Part shown: positions 1 through 8,657 of the stretch, piece after piece
Layout of the letters: the number at the start of each line of letters is the position of its first letter
Numbering within the stretch: position 1 is the stretch's first letter
Assembly: GCA_017626405.1 (NCBI GenBank)
Contig: JAGAIS010000001.1
Location: 294,885 to 358,884, forward strand
DNA: 64,000 bases
Direction of reading: 5' to 3'
From: Bacilli bacterium
GTDB taxonomy: Bacteria; Bacillota_I; Bacilli_A; RF39; UBA660
Notes under the pieces: generated by a model
The model's input: only the letters and a program-made list of their open reading frames with translations
What the model was told of the DNA's origin: nothing
Databases searched by the model: none
Program-made: the position numbers and the translations under genes

Positions 1-1463
1 AGCTAACTAGCAAGGTATTTAATAAGTTGGTTTCTGTTGATGGCAATTTTACACATATGTTTTCAAAGGGAAGAATAATGAATACAATCAATAGTGATAT
101 CATCACGATAGGTGATATGAATGATGAAATATGTGAATTTTTGCTTGGAATTTTTCAAGTAATAATGGTTTTGGTAATTGTCGCTTTTAATAATATATTC
201 GTTGCCCTTATTTTAGTTGTATTTACATTCTTCTATATAGCATTTAGAAATAAAGCTGATAGATTGATTGATATTTATTATAGTAAAAGTGTAAGCGATG
301 ATGATAAATATAGTACGCTTTTAACTCAAATAGTATCAGGTTTACAAGAGATTAAGACATTTAATATGTTAGATAAACTAAAAGTTAAATTAAACACTAT
401 TCAAAAGAATTTTACTAAACATTACGGAATAAAGAGACACTATTATACTTTGAGAGATAACGATTCAAAATTTATAACTTATGGATTTAGATTTCTATTA
501 TATTTATTATTAGTAAGTTTACTTGCTTTAGGATATATTGATATTGCATTCTTGGTTCTTGTTATTTCTTATCATGAAAATCTAGTTAATTATATTAGCT
601 ATTTTATTGATTCAACAACTGCTATTAGAGAGGGTAATATATCAGTTAGAAGAATAAATGATTTATTAAATTATAAATCAGAAAGAATAGTATTTGGCAA
701 TTATGATACTAGCGATATATTTGGCTCTATTGAATTCAAGGATGTAACTTTAAAGATTAAGAAAGATACGATATTAGATAATATAAGTTTTAAGATTAAT
801 CATAATGAAGTTGTTGCTATTGTTGGAGAACCGGGTGCTGGTAAGAGCATGTTATTTAATGTCTTACTTCGTCAATTTAAACCTACTAGTGGGCTTGTAA
901 CTCTAGATAATATTGATATCTTTGAATACGATAATGCCACTTATACTTCGAATATAGGTGTTGTCAATCAAAAACCATTTATCTTTAATATGAGTATAAA
1001 AAAGAATTTGGATTTTGTATCTAAAGATAGAAACAAACAGATTGAGGCTTGCAAGACGGCAGGTATTCATGACTTTATTGTAAGTTTACCTAAAGGATAT
1101 AACACAATATTAAGAGAGAATGGAAGTAACATATCGGGTGGACAAAAGCAAATGATAAGTATTGCTAGAACGCTTCTTACTGATGCTGAAGTATTATTAC
1201 TTGATGATATTACAACTTCACTAGATCCCGATACAGCTAAACTAGTTCCTAATTTGATCAATAAAATAAGAGATGATCGCACGATTATTATGATAACAAA
1301 GAAACCTGACTTGATGAAGGAAGCAGACCGTATTATCGTTCTCGATAAAGGTCGTGTTGTAGATGTTGGTACTCATAAAGAGTTGATAGAGAGAAATGCT
1401 ATTTACCAAAATCTACAAACTCGCAAATCTCCTAGTAGAATGGGGGTATTTAACAATGATTAA
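1..1463 (+). CDS. ABC exporter half-transporter, degenerate ATP site (5' end outside window)
   Basis: Partial gene. The reading frame is open to base 1, so the start lies before the window; about 100 residues of the usual ~580 are missing. A membrane domain is followed by a nucleotide-binding domain. Visible motifs are Walker A GEPGAGKS, signature ISGGQ, and Walker B ending LLLDD, with Asp where the catalytic Glu is expected. The H-loop reads MITKKP, with Lys instead of His. The stop overlaps the next gene by 8 bases, so the two half-transporters are probably translationally coupled and form a heterodimer. The family exports lipids, peptides or drugs using ATP; the substrate cannot be told from sequence. 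The missing Glu and His predict a non-hydrolysing site in this half. Confidence 0.9.
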   Translation, partial: LTSKVFNKLVSVDGNFTHMFSKGRIMNTINSDIITIGDMNDEICEFLLGIFQVIMVLVIVAFNNIFVALILVVFTFFYIAFRNKADRLIDIYYSKSVSDDDKYSTLLTQIVSGLQEIKTFNMLDKLKVKLNTIQKNFTKHYGIKRHYYTLRDNDSKFITYGFRFLLYLLLVSLLALGYIDIAFLVLVISYHENLVNYISYFIDSTTAIREGNISVRRINDLLNYKSERIVFGNYDTSDIFGSIEFKDVTLKIKKDTILDNISFKINHNEVVAIVGEPGAGKSMLFNVLLRQFKPTSGLVTLDNIDIFEYDNATYTSNIGVVNQKPFIFNMSIKKNLDFVSKDRNKQIEACKTAGIHDFIVSLPKGYNTILRENGSNISGGQKQMISIARTLLTDAEVLLLDDITTSLDPDTAKLVPNLINKIRDDRTIIMITKKPDLMKEADRIIVLDKGRVVDVGTHKELIERNAIYQNLQTRKSPSRMGVFNND

Positions 1464-3165
1464 AGAATATTTTGAAATTGTAAAAAAGTTTTTTTCTTTA
1501 AAGGCGTGTAGTCCAAAGTTAATATTCCATTTATTCTTCTCGGCTCTTTTGCGAAGCTTGTCTCTTTTACTTATTCCTTTAGCTGCATCTAAAATCATCG
1601 ATGTTGCATCTACGGGAAACTTTGAACTTACATTAAAAATGGTTGTTGTTTATATTTTATCTGCAATTTTCTATGTTATGTTGCATCATTACAATTATTC
1701 TGCATATGCTAAGAATTCTATATATACGCACAATAAGTTACAAGAACTTATTTTAAATAAAGTAACGACATATGATGAAAACTTTACTAAGGAGATATCG
1801 GTACCTTTCATTGTAAATACTTCCTATAATGATGTTGGCTCAGCTATGCAAGTTCCCGATAACTTCTTTGATGCGGTAACCACGTTCATCAATATTGTAA
1901 TAGCTATGGTTATTTTACTTAATGTAGATGTTATTGTTGGAATATTTACTTTAATTGCATTAATTATTTCTCTTGTTTCGCTTGATTATAATATGAAGAG
2001 AAGAAATAATGAACTTGCTAAACAACGAGTAAGTCAAGATGAAGTTTCCGGAATTATCGGTCAAGTTATTGATGGCACAAAAGAGATTAAAGCCTTCAAT
2101 ATGGAAAGCAATATTGAATCTTTATTAGAGAACAATAAAGGTAAATGGAAAGAACATTATTTTAAGAAACGAGTGTATCAAGATCGCGTTCTATGTATCA
2201 TTCCTGAATTATTTGGATTTGGTAAGAGTTTTGTCTATCTCGTACTTATAATTCTTATCTTTAATCAAAAATACAGTATTGCGACATTAGTATTAGTAAT
2301 AGGTTACTACGGTAATATTCAAACTGAGTTAGTAAAATTAGTTGAAACTTTAGAAGCTCTAAGTGCTAAGTCAATAAGAGTAGATCGCATTCATAAGTTA
2401 CTTAATTATCAGAATAAAAATATGATTGAATATGGAGATAATAATACGGATGATATTAAAGGTCATATTGAATTTAAAGATGTATCATTTAATTATGAAA
2501 AGCAAGCATCTTTAAAAAATATTAATTTTACTATTGAACCTAATACTTTTACAGCTATTGTTGGTAAGAGTGGTTCTGGTAAATCTACTATTTTCCGTTT
2601 ACTTCTTCGACTTTATCGTGTAAATAAAGGATGTATTCTATTAGATGATATAAATATTTATGACTATAGCAAAGAAGTGTATTCTTCTAATGTGTCGATT
2701 GTTACACAAAAACCATTCATCTTCGATATGAGTATAAGAGAAAACTTTAATTTAGTAGATTCAAATCATCAACATCAGATAGAGGCTTGTAAAATATGTG
2801 GTATACATGACTTTATAATGAGTTTAAAAGATGGATATAATACAAAGTTGATAAAGGATGCAGAAAACATCTCTACAGGTCAAAAACAATTAATTGCTCT
2901 TGCAAGAACTCTTTTATCAAAATCAGAAGTATTACTATTTGACGAGGTTACATCGGCATTAGATGTTGAAACAAGTGAACAAGTCGTAAAGATTTTTAAG
3001 AATTTGCGAAAGAATCATACTGTTCTAATGATAACGCATAAACCTGAACTTATGAAAATAGCTGATGATATCATTGTTATTGATAAGGGGAAAATGGTAG
3101 GTAGAGGAAAACATGAAGATTTAATTAAAAGTTGTCCGGAATATAAAATATTACATAAAAAGTGA
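1456..3165 (+). CDS. ABC exporter half-transporter, partner of the preceding gene
   Basis: A 569-residue half-transporter with about six membrane segments followed by an ATPase domain. Walker A is GKSGSGKS, Walker B is LLFDE with the catalytic Glu, and the H-loop MITHKP has its His. The signature is degenerate (ISTGQ rather than LSGGQ). The ATG at 1456 is chosen over upstream codons because a GGGGGT ribosome site lies just before it. It overlaps the upstream gene by 8 bases. In a head-to-tail dimer its Walker motifs would face the intact ISGGQ of the partner, making the single competent site. Its weak ISTGQ would face the partner's Asp/Lys site. Substrate unknown. Confidence 0.92.
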   Translation: MIKEYFEIVKKFFSLKACSPKLIFHLFFSALLRSLSLLLIPLAASKIIDVASTGNFELTLKMVVVYILSAIFYVMLHHYNYSAYAKNSIYTHNKLQELILNKVTTYDENFTKEISVPFIVNTSYNDVGSAMQVPDNFFDAVTTFINIVIAMVILLNVDVIVGIFTLIALIISLVSLDYNMKRRNNELAKQRVSQDEVSGIIGQVIDGTKEIKAFNMESNIESLLENNKGKWKEHYFKKRVYQDRVLCIIPELFGFGKSFVYLVLIILIFNQKYSIATLVLVIGYYGNIQTELVKLVETLEALSAKSIRVDRIHKLLNYQNKNMIEYGDNNTDDIKGHIEFKDVSFNYEKQASLKNINFTIEPNTFTAIVGKSGSGKSTIFRLLLRLYRVNKGCILLDDINIYDYSKEVYSSNVSIVTQKPFIFDMSIRENFNLVDSNHQHQIEACKICGIHDFIMSLKDGYNTKLIKDAENISTGQKQLIALARTLLSKSEVLLFDEVTSALDVETSEQVVKIFKNLRKNHTVLMITHKPELMKIADDIIVIDKGKMVGRGKHEDLIKSCPEYKILHKK

Positions 3166-3191
3166 GATATCTAATTTAGATATCTTTTTTT
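3165..3191 (+). terminator. Intrinsic terminator of the ABC exporter operon
   Basis: The 8-bp self-complementary arms AGATATCT (3165-3172 and 3178-3185) enclose a 5-base loop and are followed by a run of T to 3191. It starts on the last base of the stop codon. Confidence 0.85.
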
Positions 3192-3228
3192 GCTATTATG
3201 TTAAAAAATACTTTTCTTTACATTTTAA

Positions 3229-3257
3229 TTGCTTAACCTTATAAAAACTATTATAAT
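3229..3257 (+). promoter_or_regulatory. Sigma-A promoter of the beta-helix surface protein
   Basis: TTGCTT (3229-3234), a 17-base spacer, then TATAAT (3252-3257), about 30 bases before the start codon. Confidence 0.7.
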
Positions 3258-3288
3258 GATTATAAGATAGTAAGTGAGTGGTAAATAA

Positions 3289-5718
3289 ATGAAAAAAGTA
3301 ATATGTTTAATAATAGGAGTAATGTTAATAACTATAGGGATATCTGATGTCTCAGCATTAGAAAAATATAAAGTAGTAATTAATGGAACACCAGTAGTAA
3401 CTAATGCAGAAGATAATTCTGTAGTAAGTGATTATTCAAAAATATTAACTTATGAGAATAATGTATTAACAATAAAAGAAAATGCCTATATAACTACAAT
3501 GAATATATATGATACGATAACTATTACTTCAAACGATAAACAAGTATATATTAATCAAATTAATAATTTTAATAATACTAACCCTATGACAATAAAAAAA
3601 TTAAATAGTAAATCTTTTGATAACTTGCCATTTTATATGACAATTAAGGGAAATGTCAGTATACTTAATTCAACTATTAAAGCATCATCCGAGTCTAATG
3701 CTCATGCGGAGATTTATGTTTCATCAAGCGAACTTAATATAATTAATTCAACGATCGATTTAAAGGGTAACTCAGCTAAAGTAAATAGTTCCAAAAACTT
3801 AAATATTAATAATTCTATAATTAATGTTACTGGAGGGCCTAATCTTAGTTCAAATCGTATTGATTCGTTTTCTGGAAACGTTACTATACGAGAATCAAAA
3901 ATTAATACTGACCACGGAGATATTGAAGCAAGGAACATTATAATTACTGATTCTGATGTAAAAACTAGATATATTCAAAGTTTAGATAGCGATATATATA
4001 TAGAAAAATCTGATATTTTTGCCGATTATGTAATTCAGGCTCCTTGTAATATAAGTATTATTGATTCTAAAGTAGTCGCATTAGAGAGTAGTATATTTTC
4101 TGGAAAAATAGTAACAACGAAAAATGGTACATTGTTAATTCAAGATTCTGAAATAACAATTGATGAATACATAGATGGTGGAGGGAATGTAATTATTAAG
4201 GGGTCGACTATTAAAAGATCATTAAATCCATCACCAAATTCGTTTTCTGTTAGTAATAGTGCTTTAACAAATAATAATTATGGTAGCGGTGAGCGAAATA
4301 TGAGAATTGAGGACTCTGATATATACATATTATCTCATTTAAGTGTTGCTGGTAATCTAGATATATTAAATTCAAAAGTTAGAGTTACTTCTGAAGGATT
4401 TGTTGGAGCATCTTATGGCTCTAATATTAGTGTTAATGGTAATCTAAATATGACTAATTCAACAGTAATAACTGACTCATATATATCTGCAAGTAATGAT
4501 TTAAATGTTAAAGGTTCTGATATTACTATTAATGGAATAAATTCTACCTATGCTCAATTAATAGCATCCAAAGATGCGACAATTGATAATTCAGAAATTA
4601 CAATGTATGATGCCGGTCAATATACTTATGTAAGTGCTAGTGCCAATATGAGTATTAATAAATCGACAATTAATATAAAAGCTTCCGAAGATAAAACAAA
4701 AAATGGAAGTGGTTATATTAGAAGTTCTGGAGAATTTAAAATAGAAGATTCTATATATAATAGTGAAATAAAAGGTGGTTCACATAATTCATCTATTTTA
4801 ATAATTAAGGATTCTCAAATTAAAACTAATGGGTATTTCTCAACTAGAAAAGCCGAAATCGAAAATTCAATATTGAGATTAAATAGAAAAGATGAAGAGG
4901 ATTGCTATTTTGAAATAAGTGCTGATAATCCTTCTACATTAACAAATTCTATTCTAAGTGTTGTAGGTGTATTTAGAACAAAGGGTGAACTTAGTTTGAA
5001 AGATTCATACCTTTATACTAAGAATAGTGGCAAGTCAAATTGGTATGGTAGTGAAACATTCTCTCCGCTAGTTGTAAATGGTGATTTAAACATTGATAAT
5101 AGTAGGGTAATAGCAGAATCAATTAATAATCTTCCTGCAGTATTAGTTAAGGGGAAAATAGTATTAAGTGAAGGTTCATTTAAAGATAATAAGAAGCATG
5201 TCTTAGAAGTAGAAAAGAAAACTGTTACGACAGACAATTTCTTATATAATCCAGATTCAATAAGCAATTTTGGAAATTCTACATTTGTCAGCGAAAATGA
5301 TGAAGTATTAACAGCAGTTTTAAATGGAAATATTAGTACATATGCTGAAACTGAAGGATATTATATAGTTACATTTAAAGTAGTAAATGGAACTTGGAGT
5401 GATAAAACTACTGAAGATAAATTAGTAAAAGTATTAATTAATGAAGAGATAACAGATAGTACTTATCCAACAGGTATGATAGAGTCAGAAGGATTTAGTG
5501 AAGGTTCATGGGAAAAAACTGGAGATAATGAATATACATATACATTTATTAAATCTGAAACCAATGAATCAGAAGAAGATAAAAAGACCGATGAAGAAAA
5601 AATAGAAAATCCAAAAACTGGAATAGATGATTATACTATAGTGTCTTCTATATTCATAGTAGTTCTAGCTTGTGTATATTTGTATATAAGAAAAAAAGGA
5701 TATTTTAGAAAGATATAA
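3289..5718 (+). CDS. Secreted beta-helix surface protein with NPKTG wall-anchor motif
   Basis: An 809-residue surface protein of unknown function. It begins with a Sec signal peptide (lysines, hydrophobic core, DVSA cleavage region). The middle ~600 residues are irregular short repeats with recurring N-S-x-I or D-S-x-I steps, the pattern of a right-handed parallel beta-helix. Near the C-terminus is a short module (FKVVNGTWSDKTTEDK) like those in gut Firmicutes adhesins. Then come an acidic Glu/Lys linker, NPKTG, a hydrophobic segment and a positive tail (RKKGYFRKI). This is the layout of a sortase substrate with NPKTG in place of LPXTG. No sortase gene is visible in the window. The gene is monocistronic. 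Adhesion or glycan binding is plausible but not shown. Confidence 0.85.
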   Translation: MKKVICLIIGVMLITIGISDVSALEKYKVVINGTPVVTNAEDNSVVSDYSKILTYENNVLTIKENAYITTMNIYDTITITSNDKQVYINQINNFNNTNPMTIKKLNSKSFDNLPFYMTIKGNVSILNSTIKASSESNAHAEIYVSSSELNIINSTIDLKGNSAKVNSSKNLNINNSIINVTGGPNLSSNRIDSFSGNVTIRESKINTDHGDIEARNIIITDSDVKTRYIQSLDSDIYIEKSDIFADYVIQAPCNISIIDSKVVALESSIFSGKIVTTKNGTLLIQDSEITIDEYIDGGGNVIIKGSTIKRSLNPSPNSFSVSNSALTNNNYGSGERNMRIEDSDIYILSHLSVAGNLDILNSKVRVTSEGFVGASYGSNISVNGNLNMTNSTVITDSYISASNDLNVKGSDITINGINSTYAQLIASKDATIDNSEITMYDAGQYTYVSASANMSINKSTINIKASEDKTKNGSGYIRSSGEFKIEDSIYNSEIKGGSHNSSILIIKDSQIKTNGYFSTRKAEIENSILRLNRKDEEDCYFEISADNPSTLTNSILSVVGVFRTKGELSLKDSYLYTKNSGKSNWYGSETFSPLVVNGDLNIDNSRVIAESINNLPAVLVKGKIVLSEGSFKDNKKHVLEVEKKTVTTDNFLYNPDSISNFGNSTFVSENDEVLTAVLNGNISTYAETEGYYIVTFKVVNGTWSDKTTEDKLVKVLINEEITDSTYPTGMIESEGFSEGSWEKTGDNEYTYTFIKSETNESEEDKKTDEEKIENPKTGIDDYTIVSSIFIVVLACVYLYIRKKGYFRKI

Positions 5719-5728
5719 TTTATAAAAA

Positions 5729-5756
5729 TAGGAGTTTTATTACTCCTGTTTTTTAA
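5729..5756 (+). terminator. Intrinsic terminator after the beta-helix protein
   Basis: AGGAGT (5730-5735) pairs with ACTCCT (5742-5747) across a TTTATT loop, followed by G and six Ts. Confidence 0.8.
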
Positions 5757-5771
5757 TCTTATTTTATCAAT

Positions 5772-5800
5772 TTGCAAAAATTATAATTTTGCAGTATAAT
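5772..5800 (+). promoter_or_regulatory. Promoter with a palindrome in its spacer
   Basis: TTGCAA (5772-5777), a 17-base spacer, and TATAAT (5795-5800). A perfect inverted repeat, TGCAAAA and TTTTGCA around a 7-base centre (5773-5793), fills the -35 and spacer. A dimeric repressor bound there would block polymerase; this regulatory role is inferred. Confidence 0.65.
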
Positions 5801-5826
5801 AAATGCCATTAAAAAGGGGTGTTTTT

Positions 5827-6747
5827 ATGAAGTATGATTGGTCAAAGGTACCTAGTGTACCTGCTGTTTTAAGAATATTAAAAAAAAGAATCGAATTTCA
5901 AGATAATAGAATATCAGAAGTGTTTTTTGATACATTAGAGGATTTTCTATATTATGGAACTTTACTTGGTTATATAAAAAACACTAATTTTAAACGTATA
6001 TTATCGAGATTATTAAATATTAAGAAAGTCGGATATATAATGTTTGCAATGAAAGATAAAAAATCTTTATCATTGAGTGATAGAACTGGTATATTCTTAA
6101 GTTCTGATTTGTCTTCATCTGAATTTGAATATGTTATGTTAAAAGAAATTATTACGACAGTTTCTTCTATATCTGATAAGACCAATAGAAATATTGCTAC
6201 TGATTATCTATTAAGAAAAGGTGTTTATGGTGAAGAGAGAGCATTAGAAGATTTATATTTAGAAAAAGGTTTTTCGTTACTTGAAGATGGTATTGTCTAT
6301 GATATATTAGAGAATATTTACTATGCTTCAAATCATGAAAAAAGACCAATTAAGACGAGTAGAAAAGAGAAGATGGTATTTGGTAATAAAACAGAATTTC
6401 TATCTAATTATAAATATCATCCTTCTTTTCAAGAGTTAACTATAATGATTGGTCGTAGAATTCTTTCTAATAGTGAAAAACTTTCAGATGATGAAGTGTT
6501 AAAAGTATTAGGTTGTGAAGCTTTAGAGGATAATTTTTCTAGCAAGTTGTTTTCTCGTTTAAATGGAATTTATGGTAATAAAGCCTATGATATTATTGGT
6601 AAATTGGGAATAATCTATAAAAAAGAGACTGATGTCTATAATCAAAATATTATTAAAGATAAGAGTTTAAGAATTATTGATGTTAAAAGAGCATACAGAA
6701 AATTATTGTGTTATCAAGAAGAAAGAATATCAAGTAAGGCGTGTTAA
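5827..6747 (+). CDS. Hypothetical protein
   Basis: A 306-residue, soluble-looking protein that I do not recognise. The ATG at 5827 is chosen because AAGGGGT lies upstream; an in-frame ATG at 5803 lies within three bases of the -10 box and is unlikely. It has no signal peptide. Around residues 95-150 the pattern (an acidic stretch, then LKEIITTV, then GEERALEDLYLEKGF) resembles the layout of zincin metallopeptidases (HExxH, then a Glu-containing helix), but the histidines are absent. A degenerate zincin fold is therefore only a weak guess. It is the first gene of a two-gene operon with the transglutaminase-like gene, under the palindrome-containing promoter at 5772. Confidence 0.7.
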   Translation: MKYDWSKVPSVPAVLRILKKRIEFQDNRISEVFFDTLEDFLYYGTLLGYIKNTNFKRILSRLLNIKKVGYIMFAMKDKKSLSLSDRTGIFLSSDLSSSEFEYVMLKEIITTVSSISDKTNRNIATDYLLRKGVYGEERALEDLYLEKGFSLLEDGIVYDILENIYYASNHEKRPIKTSRKEKMVFGNKTEFLSNYKYHPSFQELTIMIGRRILSNSEKLSDDEVLKVLGCEALEDNFSSKLFSRLNGIYGNKAYDIIGKLGIIYKKETDVYNQNIIKDKSLRIIDVKRAYRKLLCYQEERISSKAC

Positions 6748-6749
6748 AT

Positions 6750-7820
6750 ATGACTGATGAAAAATTACGAAAAATAATGGGTAGTATTCCAACAGAAAAA
6801 TATTATCCAATTAAAAGAATTCTAGGATTAGGAACTATAGCATCTCTTTCTCTTTCAATTGTCAATACTATTCCATTAGTAGATTATTCTCTTATATTGT
6901 TATATTTATTAAATTATTTAGGTTATGCTACTATGAATAATAATAGGGGAATTGACTTTACAAAGAGTTATTTGGAACTAGAACAAGACTATAATACATT
7001 TTTAAATAATTATCGTGACTTAATGAATACTTTAGATATGGAATCCCTTGCTAGTTTATGTGCATCATTTTATTATTTAATGAAAAACGGATATTTGTCA
7101 TTGGGAGGTAGTTTTTCTTCGCTTAGGGATGATTATTTTGAGGGAAGAAAATATCAATTAACCAATATCTTTAATGGATGTGGAATATGTAGACATAAAG
7201 CAAATGCTTTAAAAGATATTTTAAATACTTGTGGATATCCAACATCCTCTATTCCTGTCTATACGAGAAAGTATGAAGATTTTACACGTGAAGATATTGA
7301 AAATATTAAGAAAAATTTGGAAAATGTATTTAGAGAACTAGAAGAAGATGAAAATTTGAGAAAGTATGCTGTTGAAGCATTTTTAAATATCGAAGTTATA
7401 ACTCATCAATTTGAGATTAATAATGAAACAAATCCTAAAATGCAAAGGAAATTTGAAAAGAAATTCGGAAATCATTTAATTGTATTAACTAGTGATGGAA
7501 ATAAAAGAATTGCTTATGATCCAACGGATAATTTCTTCTATCAATTTATAGATCAAAATTCCATCGATATTATTAATGAATATGGGAACAGAATGGAATT
7601 ACGATTTAGAAGGTTATTTATTGCTAACACTCCATCACAAGAAAAAATGTTTTGGAAGAATTTAAAATTGGAATCGAGAAATCTTGAGGGACTTCGAGAG
7701 GACCAAGATGACGCTGAAAAAAGAATTCAAGAAAACTTAGATATAGTTGAAAAATTTAGAGAAGAAAACATACCTTTAATGAGAGATTTAAGAGATAAAG
7801 CTTATAGATTAATTGTGTAG
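6750..7820 (+). CDS. Membrane-associated transglutaminase-like protein
   Basis: A 356-residue protein. Two hydrophobic segments lie near the N-terminus (about residues 22-60). The C-terminal half carries GICRHKA (Cys147), then GNHLIVL (His242), then AYDPTDN (Asp257). The order Cys...His...~15 residues...Asp matches the catalytic triad of transglutaminase-like cysteine peptidases, where a G-x-C-R-H motif is typical. If active it would cleave or cross-link peptides; the substrate is unknown. The ATG at 6750 follows TAAGG and is preferred to the in-frame GTG at 6741, which abuts the ribosome site. It lies 2 bases after the previous stop, so the genes are coupled. The fold assignment is inferred from motif spacing only. 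Confidence 0.75.
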   Translation: MTDEKLRKIMGSIPTEKYYPIKRILGLGTIASLSLSIVNTIPLVDYSLILLYLLNYLGYATMNNNRGIDFTKSYLELEQDYNTFLNNYRDLMNTLDMESLASLCASFYYLMKNGYLSLGGSFSSLRDDYFEGRKYQLTNIFNGCGICRHKANALKDILNTCGYPTSSIPVYTRKYEDFTREDIENIKKNLENVFRELEEDENLRKYAVEAFLNIEVITHQFEINNETNPKMQRKFEKKFGNHLIVLTSDGNKRIAYDPTDNFFYQFIDQNSIDIINEYGNRMELRFRRLFIANTPSQEKMFWKNLKLESRNLEGLREDQDDAEKRIQENLDIVEKFREENIPLMRDLRDKAYRLIV

Positions 7821-7839
7821 TATGTTAATAAAATGAGAA

Positions 7840-8556
7840 TTATAAACTTCTCTTTAGTTCTAATAGTTTTTGTATTTCATAAGTTGGTTGATTATTTTCA
7901 ACTGACTTTTTTTTGGGATTATACCAAATTGTATCGAATTCATTTTGGCATCCACTAGCAATGTCTGTCGTAAGTGAATCTCCAATAAGTATTATATCAC
8001 TTCGCTTTTCCTTTAAATCTTCAAATACAGCATTCCAGAATTTATAATCGGGTTTTGAATATCCCAGTACTTCTGAACAATAAATGCTTTCAAAATATTC
8101 ATTGAATCCAGCTTTATTTATTTTATCTATTGCAGCATTATAAGGACCATTAGTTGCAATAACTAAGCGATATTTATCATGCAAATATTCAAGAATTTCT
8201 TTTGATCCTTCAATACTATCAATATCTACACCTAAATTATTACAATAGATAAAATTAATCCTCACGGCAAAATCGAAATCTTTTATGTTAAAAAATTCAG
8301 AAAATCTTTTAGCTCTCAAGTAAGTTCTTAATTCTTCAATGTTTTCTTGTAAATAAAGATATTCTGGAATATTCATTTTTCTATGTTCCCAACTATACCA
8401 ATATGCTGCATCAAATTCTAAAAATTTATAGAATAAGTCTTCTTTATATGAGATATCTAAAACTTCTAAAATGCATTTAAAGGCATATTTAGAAGCTTTT
8501 GTATTATCTATTAAAGTATCATCTAAATCAAATATAACTGTACTATACTGTTTCAT
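7840..8556 (-). CDS. HAD-superfamily phosphatase (YjjG-like)
   Basis: A 238-residue hydrolase with all four HAD motifs: DLDDTLID near the N-terminus (nucleophile Asp and acid/base Asp), the Thr of VIATNG, Lys of KPDYKFW, and GDSLTTD for Mg binding. A helical cap lies between motifs I and II. The size and sequence resemble the YjjG/noncanonical nucleotidase group, which dephosphorylates small phosphorylated metabolites or odd nucleotides. The ribosome site AAGGAGA is well placed before the ATG. It is convergent with the preceding + gene. The exact substrate cannot be told. Confidence 0.88.
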   Translation of the reverse strand: MKQYSTVIFDLDDTLIDNTKASKYAFKCILEVLDISYKEDLFYKFLEFDAAYWYSWEHRKMNIPEYLYLQENIEELRTYLRAKRFSEFFNIKDFDFAVRINFIYCNNLGVDIDSIEGSKEILEYLHDKYRLVIATNGPYNAAIDKINKAGFNEYFESIYCSEVLGYSKPDYKFWNAVFEDLKEKRSDIILIGDSLTTDIASGCQNEFDTIWYNPKKKSVENNQPTYEIQKLLELKRSL

Positions 8557-8631
8557 GATATTTCTCCTTGAATTGATATTATATCATATTTACACTGAAG
8601 TATTATAAAATGATTATTTAATTAAATAGTT

Positions 8632-8640
8632 TGATATAAT
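8632..8640 (+). promoter_or_regulatory. Extended -10 promoter
   Basis: TGATATAAT, an extended -10 element 17 bases before the next gene. No good -35 is seen. Confidence 0.55.
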
Positions 8641-8657
8641 AGTGATAGGTGAATAAA

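Noticed and set aside
1067-1282. Minus-strand open frame inside the first ABC gene
   Set aside because: Low-complexity shadow of the coding strand; no ribosome site, and the + frame has clear ATPase motifs.
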